Below are positions 58,947 through 60,974 of a stretch of DNA of 60,974 nucleotides, in pieces. The notes beneath the pieces were generated by a model. That model was not told the origin of the DNA, made no database searches, and saw nothing but the letters and a program-made list of their open reading frames with translations. Position 1 is the first letter of the stretch; each line of letters begins with the position of its first letter. The translations under genes were made by a program, and so were the position numbers. Source of the DNA: RGIG7213 sp045545665 (GTDB lineage: Bacteria; Bacillota; Clostridia; Oscillospirales; CAG-272); NCBI GenBank assembly GCA_045545665.1, contig JAZQBL010000045.1:1-60974 (forward strand). The letters are read 5' to 3'.

Positions 58947-59104
58947 TATAAATATCAATTCTTACAAGATCGCTTTATTTGGAAATACACTTTTGGTTTT
59001 ATAACATTTCGGAAACATATTTAAAACAAAACTAAAAAACCGTCCTTGTAAAATGCTATTGCAAAACAGAAAGAAAATCAAAAGAACAAGAGAGGTAATT
59101 TATT

Positions 59105-59470
59105 ATGAACAAGAACGATCAGCAGTTTATGGCACAGAAGATACGCACGCAGTATATGGAAAAAGAATCTGACGAGCTTGATGCTCTCCGCAAGCTTGAC
59201 TCAAAGGTAAAGCGTCCCTCAAACGTATTTGCTTACGTTTTCGGAAGCATCGGCGCAATTATTATGGGAGCGGGTATGAGTCTTGTTATGACCGACATCG
59301 GCACGACCGTCGGAATACAGTCCGCAATGATCCCGGGAATTATAACGGGTGTCATCGGTCTTATAATGACCTTGGTAAACTATCCGATATACAAAAGAAT
59401 TTTAACAAGCAGAAAGAAAAAACACTGTGCGGAAATTATTAAACTCAGCGAAAGCATTATAAACAAATAA
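59105..59470 (+). CDS. Small two-helix membrane protein
   Basis: This 121-aa protein has a charged N-terminal helix (residues 1-38, many Glu/Lys/Asp) and two transmembrane helices (about 42-64 and 74-96). A basic C-terminal cytoplasmic tail follows. AGAGAGG precedes the ATG. No catalytic motif is apparent. It is followed 21 nt later by a soluble charged protein, and the two probably form an operon. I know of similar unnamed proteins in gut Clostridia but no function. Confidence 0.8.
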   Translation: MNKNDQQFMAQKIRTQYMEKESDELDALRKLDSKVKRPSNVFAYVFGSIGAIIMGAGMSLVMTDIGTTVGIQSAMIPGIITGVIGLIMTLVNYPIYKRILTSRKKKHCAEIIKLSESIINK

Positions 59471-59491
59471 AACGTAACAAAGGATATAAAA

Positions 59492-59800
59492 ATGGAAATA
59501 AAATCATTTTTCAAAAACGCATTCGGGGATATGAAAGAAAACGCCAAGGCACAGCACGAGGTTGACAAGGCGGAATTTAAAGCCGTAAAGGCAGAAGCCA
59601 AAGCAAATTTTGAAGAAAACAGAGGAAGAAACACTTACGCAAAAGCAAAGGCAGACGCAAAAAAATCGTGGGACGATGCACATATGGATCCTTCGGAAAG
59701 AAACGCCGAAATGCAGAAAGAGCGTGAAAGAAAGATCGCCGAAGCCAAAGCAAGAACAGATGTGGCAAATGCACGTTACGATGCCGCAAAGAAAAAATAA
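59492..59800 (+). CDS. Highly charged helical protein (102 aa)
   Basis: This soluble protein is built almost entirely of Ala, Lys, Glu, Asp and Arg, with heptad-like spacing (EVDKAEFKAVKAEAKANFEE; KERERKIAEAKARTDVANAR). It is probably a long helix or coiled coil. There is no signal peptide or Cys. It may pair with the preceding membrane protein. A terminator follows directly. Confidence 0.75.
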   Translation: MEIKSFFKNAFGDMKENAKAQHEVDKAEFKAVKAEAKANFEENRGRNTYAKAKADAKKSWDDAHMDPSERNAEMQKERERKIAEAKARTDVANARYDAAKKK

Positions 59801-59803
59801 ATA

Positions 59804-59842
59804 AAAAAGAGTCTTTCAAATGAAAATTTGAAGGACTTTTTC
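59804..59842 (+). terminator. Terminator of the 59.1-59.8 kb operon
   Basis: AAAAAGAGTCtTTCAAAT, GAAA loop, ATTTGAAgGACTTTTTC. A long stem with a T-tract. Confidence 0.85.
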
Positions 59843-59880
59843 AATATTTTTTGTAAAGTGGAAAAACGCAAACAAAACTT

Positions 59881-59896
59881 TAACATTTCCATGTTA
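59881..59896. promoter_or_regulatory. Dyad upstream of the response regulator gene
   Basis: TAACAT-TTCC-ATGTTA is a perfect 6-bp-arm inverted repeat that runs into a TAGAAT -10-like box (59895-59900). It is a candidate operator for autoregulation by the two-component system. Confidence 0.45.
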
Positions 59897-59933
59897 GAAT
59901 AACCGTATAAGTTAAACCGATCTTGGAGGATAT

Positions 59934-60605
59934 ATGTTCAAAATTCTGATAGTGGAGGATGACAGAGATCTCAACCGTTCAGTGTGTTCTTTCCTGAACA
60001 ACAGCGGATACGAAGCCGTCGGCTGTCTTGATGCGGAAAGCGCATATGATGAGATGTATAAAACAACATTTGACTGTATCGTATCGGACATTATGATGCC
60101 GAACATTGACGGTTTTGAATTCGCAAAGACCGTACGCTCGCTCAACAGCGACATCCCGATATTATTTATGACCGCACGTGATGATTTTGCATCAAAACAG
60201 AGAGGTTTCCGCATCGGAATAGACGATTATATGACGAAACCGATCGACCTTGACGAGCTTTTCTTGCGCATCGGTGCGCTTTTACGCCGCTCAAAGATCG
60301 CATCGAGCCGACGGCTTGAAGTTGGCAGCTTCGCAATGGATGCCGACGAAAGAAGCGCTGTATTAAACGGTGAGGAAATACCCCTTACCGCAAGAGAATT
60401 CGATCTTCTTTACAAGCTTTTGTCATATCCCAAAAAGACCTTTACCCGTTCACAGTTGATGGATGAATTTTGGGATGCAGATACGGCTTCCGGCCCTCGT
60501 ACCGTGGATGTTTATATGACAAAGCTCCGTGGGAAGCTTGCGGCATGCAAAGACTTTGAAATTGTGACTGTTCATGGTTTGGTATATAAGGCGGAGATTC
60601 AATAA
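59934..60605 (+). CDS. OmpR-family response regulator
   Basis: This 223-aa regulator has a receiver domain (1-120) with the acidic pair ED in LIVEDDRDL, the phospho-acceptor Asp in VSDIMMPNIDG (about 52) and the switch Lys in MTKPID. A winged-helix DNA-binding domain (about 128-223) follows (LTAREFDLLYKLLSYPKKTFTR, TVDVYMTKLR). TTGGAGG precedes the ATG. Its stop overlaps the start of a histidine kinase (TAATG). The stimulus is unknown. Confidence 0.94.
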   Translation: MFKILIVEDDRDLNRSVCSFLNNSGYEAVGCLDAESAYDEMYKTTFDCIVSDIMMPNIDGFEFAKTVRSLNSDIPILFMTARDDFASKQRGFRIGIDDYMTKPIDLDELFLRIGALLRRSKIASSRRLEVGSFAMDADERSAVLNGEEIPLTAREFDLLYKLLSYPKKTFTRSQLMDEFWDADTASGPRTVDVYMTKLRGKLAACKDFEIVTVHGLVYKAEIQ

Positions 60606-60974
60606 TGCCACCCAGAATCAATCGGATTTTACAATCCATTCATCATTATGTTGTCTTTTTCTTGTTGGCGGCGGCCATCATTACCTGCTGTCTGATGCTT
60701 TTTGTCCAAACCATGTCTCATACCATGGGAATTGTTTTAACAGAGGAAAATATTCAAGCGGCCGCCAAACTGACTTTTTTGAATGTTATGTTCCTGAGCC
60801 TGATTGCAACCGTCATTGATGGATTTCGCAGAAAAATCACGATCAGCCGACCGGTGAAAAAGATCACTGAGGCTGCCAAAAAAATCGCAGAAGGGGATTT
60901 CAGCGTGCGGATTCCGAGGGTCTATCGGGTGGATTATGAGGATAGCTTTAATCAGATTATTGATTGTTTCAATA
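60605..60974 (+). CDS. Sensor histidine kinase (N-terminal part, truncated by window end)
   Basis: Only about 123 codons are present. Two transmembrane helices (about 14-36 and 55-72) flank a short extracytoplasmic loop. A HAMP domain follows (RPVKKITEAAKKIAEGDFSVRI). The DHp and kinase domains lie beyond the window. The ATG overlaps the response-regulator stop, so the two are translationally coupled. The codon and word use here looks different from the genes to the left. Confidence 0.88.
   Translation, partial: MPPRINRILQSIHHYVVFFLLAAAIITCCLMLFVQTMSHTMGIVLTEENIQAAAKLTFLNVMFLSLIATVIDGFRRKITISRPVKKITEAAKKIAEGDFSVRIPRVYRVDYEDSFNQIIDCFN

Overview
This window looks like chromosomal DNA of an anaerobic, spore-forming member of the Clostridia, probably Oscillospirales or a neighbouring order. 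The assignment is inference. It rests on sporulation genes (spoIIID, spoVAD, spoVAE, spoVG), a Firmicutes-type yicC-remA-gmk-rpoZ-priA-def-fmt-rsmB-rlmN-prpC-prkC-rsgA block, a Na+-pumping decarboxylase, an ECF transporter component, a class B sortase and a dockerin-bearing glycoside hydrolase. No 16S rRNA or other marker fixing the genus is visible. Coding is dense on both strands, intergenic spaces are AT-rich, and many consensus sigma-A promoters (TTGACA-17-TATAAT) and intrinsic terminators can be read directly.

Layout. 1-0.8 kb: a membrane-anchored XRE regulator and a small hairpin-rich repeat. 0.8-7.2 kb (minus): ligA, obgE, then a large lipoprotein glycoside hydrolase with a C-terminal dockerin. 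7.3-9.1 kb: cysK (plus) and an autoregulated-looking XRE/membrane-protein pair. 9.2-21.9 kb (minus): one long housekeeping operon from yicC to rsgA. 22.1-25.7 kb (plus): ACT protein/UPF0210, then sortase B and a glycosyltransferase. 25.8-32.0 kb: spoVG, murC, DUF1540, phosphoesterase, then tig-clpP-clpX. 32.0-35.8 kb: TetR regulator, nitrilase-family amidase and a GH3 beta-glucosidase. 35.8-37.0 kb: two copies of a hairpin-module repeat bracketing an orphan gene beside tRNA-Ser(GGA). 37.0-40.9 kb (minus): zinc-ribbon protein and a four-gene oxaloacetate/methylmalonyl-type decarboxylase sodium pump. 41-44 kb: small Cys protein, radC, pncB and a divergent ECF S component. 44-49.5 kb (minus): a B12-binding radical SAM pair, a GH78-like enzyme and an 8-helix membrane protein. 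49.6-53.6 kb (minus): Lgt-like protein, a second GH99-like enzyme and the NAD(P)H-hydrate repair enzyme. 53.7-56 kb (plus): spoIIID-spoVAD-spoVAE and a GNAT acetyltransferase. 56.1-58.9 kb (minus): a single-polypeptide MmeI-like restriction-modification enzyme. 59.1-60.97 kb (plus): two small envelope-type proteins, then a response regulator and a histidine kinase cut off by the window end.

How the genes fit together. The window is mostly core information processing (DNA ligase, PriA, ribosome GTPases Obg and RsgA, initiator-tRNA formylation and deformylation, rRNA methylation, protein folding and proteolysis). Embedded in it is carbohydrate catabolism: two GH99-like enzymes, GH3 and GH78-like. 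The sodium-pump decarboxylase points to fermentative energy conservation.

The least ordinary parts are the hairpin-module repeats, the lipoprotein-plus-dockerin hydrolase and its cytoplasmic-looking paralogue, the Lgt-like protein lacking canonical Lgt residues, the AT-rich specificity region of the MmeI-like enzyme and the spoVA cluster without spoVAC. I see no CRISPR array, insertion-sequence transposase or prophage, and no convincing wholly new multi-gene system. The repeats and the GH99-like pair are the best leads.
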